From contig DKJL01000001.1 of the NCBI GenBank assembly GCA_002454815.1, forward strand, positions 73,719-115,573: a stretch of 41,855 nt of DNA, read 5' to 3'. The position numbers and the translations under genes were made by a program. A model generated the notes under the pieces. That model had not been told where the DNA came from, ran no database searches, and was given only the letters and a program-made list of their open reading frames with translations. Below are positions 39,522 to 41,855 of this stretch, in pieces; the stretch's first letter is position 1; each line of letters begins with the position of its first letter. Source of the stretch: Flavobacteriales bacterium UBA6693. GTDB lineage: Bacteria; Bacteroidota; Bacteroidia; Flavobacteriales; Weeksellaceae.

Positions 39522-40931
39522 ATGATAAAAAAGTCATTTTTAGCGCTGACGATTTCAGCGACCTATTTTGTACAGGCGCAGGACGTCTCGACAATTCGCA
39601 ATACTTCAGAGGTTTATTCCAATTCCTGGTTGCCGGGATCGGCTAAATATAACGCAATGGCCGGATCGATGGGCGCTCTTGGCGGAGATGTTTCCGTACT
39701 GAATTCGAACCCCGCAGGTGTGGGAGTTTATATCGCCAGTGAGTTTTCCGGTACACTGTCCGTTGACAGTAACAAAAACAGCACTTCTTTTAACGGTAGT
39801 TCTATCGATTACAACGTAAAAGATACGGATCTCGGAAATGTAGGTGGAGTTGCTGCTTTCAGGATTGATGGAAATTCTAACTGGAAGTTTGTGAATGTTG
39901 GTGTTAACTATTCCAACAAATCAATTGAAGATTACAGCGAGACGCCGGGAAATGCCGCAGTTGCATTTGATATTTATGACATGGATAATCAGCTGGTGGA
40001 CAACATCCGTTTTGATGGTCATGCTTATAACCGCTACGGCCATCTTTCTAACATGAGTGTCGGCGTCGGAGCGAATTATGACCACCGCGTTTATGTTGGT
40101 GCGGGACTTAATTTTCACACCGCTGCAATAGATCAATATGATACAGCTGCTTTCTCGTCTGCTGCAAATAACAATGTTGGGGCTGAGGTTTATAACAAAC
40201 AGTACACACCGTTTTCAGAAGCGTCGACTGGATTTTCGGCCACGATCGGCGCAATCGCGAAAGTAAGCCCGCAGTTCAGAGTAGGAGCGGCTTTGGAAAC
40301 GCCTACGTGGTGGAACATTGCAAGAGTTTACCGCGAATACGATAATCCTCACGATGGTACTTACAACGAGGACCGAAATTTAGCCACGCCAGTGAAAGCA
40401 ACGGTAAGTGCGGCCTTTGTGCCAAGCAAAAATTTTGCACTGAATGTCGATTATTCATTGGGATTAAGCAAACCGAAATACAAAGTGTATGGCGACGCTG
40501 AAACAGAACTGAATAATTTTTTTTCCGATCATTCAGCGAATATATCGGAGGTTAGAGCAGGAGCAGAATACCGTCTCCAAGGTCTTCGGTTGAGAGCCGG
40601 ATACGCCTACGCGATGAATGCTTTTGATTCGATGGAGCTTTCTGCATTTAATAATCAGGGAACAGCAGCGACGACTGGTTTTGATAAACTTTTTAGCGGA
40701 GACAGATCCATTATCGGCGCAGGTATAGGATACGATTTTAAATCTTTCTTTATTGATGCCGCTTACCAAAATCTTACTTCAGAATATCAAAGTCCGTTCT
40801 TAGCCGGTTCACAGGCACAGAACACAGGGTATTTTTCTGATAATTATATTGTAGATACCAACAGCGCTGTGGTATCCAATGTAAAAAATGTACGTAACAC
40901 ATTTTCACTTACATTAGGATGGAAGTTCTAA
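39522..40931 (+). CDS. OmpP1/FadL/TodX-family outer membrane transporter
   Basis: The 469-residue beta-barrel protein has a signal peptide (MIKKSFLALTISATYFVQAQ). The N-terminal block SAKYNAMAGSMGALGGDVSV then LNSNPAGVGVY contains the NPAG motif typical of the FadL hatch region. The C-terminus ends in alternating residues with final Phe (TFSLTLGWKF), the barrel assembly signal. FadL proteins pass long-chain fatty acids or other hydrophobic compounds across the outer membrane; flavobacterial members are often called hemin receptor. No copy of the fad operator is seen upstream. Confidence 0.87.
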   Translation: MIKKSFLALTISATYFVQAQDVSTIRNTSEVYSNSWLPGSAKYNAMAGSMGALGGDVSVLNSNPAGVGVYIASEFSGTLSVDSNKNSTSFNGSSIDYNVKDTDLGNVGGVAAFRIDGNSNWKFVNVGVNYSNKSIEDYSETPGNAAVAFDIYDMDNQLVDNIRFDGHAYNRYGHLSNMSVGVGANYDHRVYVGAGLNFHTAAIDQYDTAAFSSAANNNVGAEVYNKQYTPFSEASTGFSATIGAIAKVSPQFRVGAALETPTWWNIARVYREYDNPHDGTYNEDRNLATPVKATVSAAFVPSKNFALNVDYSLGLSKPKYKVYGDAETELNNFFSDHSANISEVRAGAEYRLQGLRLRAGYAYAMNAFDSMELSAFNNQGTAATTGFDKLFSGDRSIIGAGIGYDFKSFFIDAAYQNLTSEYQSPFLAGSQAQNTGYFSDNYIVDTNSAVVSNVKNVRNTFSLTLGWKF

Positions 40932-40956
40932 TCGTAAGCTGAAAAATGAAATAAAG

Positions 40957-40983
40957 AAGACCCGATAAGGGTCTTTTTTTTTG
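40957..40983 (+). terminator. Terminator between the OmpP1/FadL and ZIP genes
   Basis: AAGACCC pairs with GGGTCTT around loop GATAA, followed by a T-run. It lies between convergent genes and may serve the minus strand weakly too. Confidence 0.85.
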
Positions 40984-40990
40984 TTATGAA

Positions 40991-41683
40991 TTAATGCCGA
41001 TGAAATAAATGTCCTGCCATGGCCAGCATAACCCCGAGCATTACAAAACCGATTTTTCGCCAGTCTGTATTGTGGTTTTTACTGCTTTCAAAGATAATCA
41101 CCGATGAGATATGTAAGAAAATACCTCCGACAATCGCTAAGAAATAAACTTCCAGTTTCGGATTGAAATATCCACCAAGTAAAACCCCGAGCGGCGAAGC
41201 CAGCGCGAACAGCGAAATAATAATAACAGAAAATGCAGAAAAACGCTTTTGCCGCACTAAGAAGGAGCCCAAAATAAAAGAAATAGGAATATTGTGTACG
41301 AGGATTCCCGTTAGATAAGGACTGAAAATTTCCGTCTCATTTGCCAGTGGAATCCCTTCCAGAAACGCGTGAACAAAAAGGCCGACTAACAAAGCTACAG
41401 GCAGAATATTCTTGCCTTCCGCAGGATGGTGAAAGTGTCCGTGTTCAAATCCTTTGGTCATGTTTTCCAACAACATTTGAAGCAGGACGCCACCGATCAC
41501 CCACAGACCCAGATGTTCGCGCTCATCGGCATACACTTCAGGGAAAACTTCGTTGAGACAAATGGTAATAAGGAAACCGGCACTGACGATCAGTAAGCTT
41601 TTTGCAAACTTTTCGCGATGGCCAAAGTGCTTTCCCAGAATGACACCCACTACAACGCTCAATATCAGCAGTATTATGATCAT
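40991..41683 (-). CDS. ZIP-family metal transporter
   Basis: The 230-residue membrane protein has about 8 helices. The metal-site motifs of the ZIP family are present in order: HAFLEGIPL (105-113) and HNIPISF (130-136), in helices 4 and 5 by family pattern. A His-rich loop (HGHFHH, 81-86) precedes helix 4. ZIP proteins carry zinc, iron or manganese into the cytoplasm. It starts 11 bp after the stop of the methyltransferase gene upstream on the same strand, so they probably form an operon. Confidence 0.9.
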   Translation of the reverse strand: MIIILLILSVVVGVILGKHFGHREKFAKSLLIVSAGFLITICLNEVFPEVYADEREHLGLWVIGGVLLQMLLENMTKGFEHGHFHHPAEGKNILPVALLVGLFVHAFLEGIPLANETEIFSPYLTGILVHNIPISFILGSFLVRQKRFSAFSVIIISLFALASPLGVLLGGYFNPKLEVYFLAIVGGIFLHISSVIIFESSKNHNTDWRKIGFVMLGVMLAMAGHLFHRH

Positions 41684-41694
41684 GCGCAGAGAGT

Positions 41695-41855
41695 TTACTT
41701 AGAGGTCTTTTTTTGAAAAACATTAATGCATCGCGGAGACTTTTCCTCCACAAATTCATTTAAATGATAATCACCGTAAACCGCAATTCTTTCTAACCCA
41801 AATTCAGCAGCGTACTCCTCAATTTGTTCCATCGTGTGAAGTTTTACTTTTTCAC
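41695..41855 (-). CDS. C-terminal end of a methyltransferase-like protein (partial)
   Basis: The last 52 residues of a minus-strand gene run off the right edge. The segment LERIAVYGDYHLNEFVEEKS followed by PRCINVFQKK resembles the C-terminus of bacteroidetal class I SAM-dependent methyltransferases, whose last strands read similarly. The SAM-binding part is outside the window, so the assignment is tentative. Its stop codon is 11 bp upstream of the ZIP start. Confidence 0.6.
   Translation of the reverse strand, partial: EKVKLHTMEQIEEYAAEFGLERIAVYGDYHLNEFVEEKSPRCINVFQKKTSK

Noticed and set aside
1..41855. tRNA, rRNA or CRISPR arrays
   Set aside because: I looked for T-loop-like GTTCGA contexts, regularly spaced repeats and rRNA-like stretches and found none that held up.

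Overview
The window looks like chromosomal DNA of a flavobacterium of the Chryseobacterium/Kaistella type (Weeksellaceae). The evidence is Bacteroidetes-style -7 boxes (TAnnTTTG) before many genes, A/T-rich leaders without clear Shine-Dalgarno sequences, a type IX secretion (T9SS) C-terminal sorting domain, a monomeric NADP isocitrate dehydrogenase, an archaeal-type ProRS, a mevalonate kinase next to a UbiA prenyltransferase, and flavobacterial paralogues of FecCD, TlpA and OmpP1/FadL. Genus assignment is inference from protein style only. I see no rRNA, tRNA or CRISPR array.

Layout. 1-760: a cobalamin riboswitch and a large hairpin directly upstream of a hotdog acyl-CoA thioesterase. 860-2552: a TlpA-type thioredoxin with a small secreted protein, then an XRE regulator. 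2553-3076: no intact gene, only a decayed coding remnant. 3077-9538 (minus): a beta-oxidation operon marR-fadN-fadA-fadE, with the same fadN-fadA-fadE order as the Bacillus subtilis fadNAE operon. It is interrupted by a four-helix-bundle (23S-IVP-like) gene enclosed in 36-bp inverted repeats, and by a second, gene-less repeat pair. 9697-12208 (minus): a TlpA lipoprotein, FecCD permease and FecE-like ATPase. 12241-17760 (plus): PaaE-like reductase, SanA-like protein, uridine kinase, DivIC/FtsB-like protein, methylmalonyl-CoA mutase small subunit, THUMP-like methyltransferase and a small lipoprotein. 17861-21140: M20 dipeptidase, T9SS cargo protein and SDR. 21232-22943: electron transfer flavoprotein etfBA. 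23062-31038: bifunctional nuclease, nucleoside permease, acetyl-CoA acetyltransferase, UMF1-type MFS, mevalonate kinase, UbiA prenyltransferase and RluB-type pseudouridine synthase. 31140-38441 (minus): icd, grpE-dnaJ, a DUF937-OmpA protein and proS. 38586-41855: Tyr/Gly-rich lipoprotein, OmpP1/FadL porin, ZIP transporter and the end of a methyltransferase.

How it fits together. An 18-bp palindromic sequence (TATTATGCATGCATAGTA) occurs exactly three times: twice upstream of marR, 83 bp apart, and once, inverted, upstream of etfBA 11.5 kb away. This strongly suggests one MarR-controlled fatty-acid-oxidation regulon joining FadN/FadA/FadE to their electron acceptor EtfAB. The other main novelty candidate is the inverted-repeat element around the four-helix-bundle gene and its empty relative; in both, one repeat begins directly after the stop codon of the preceding operon gene.
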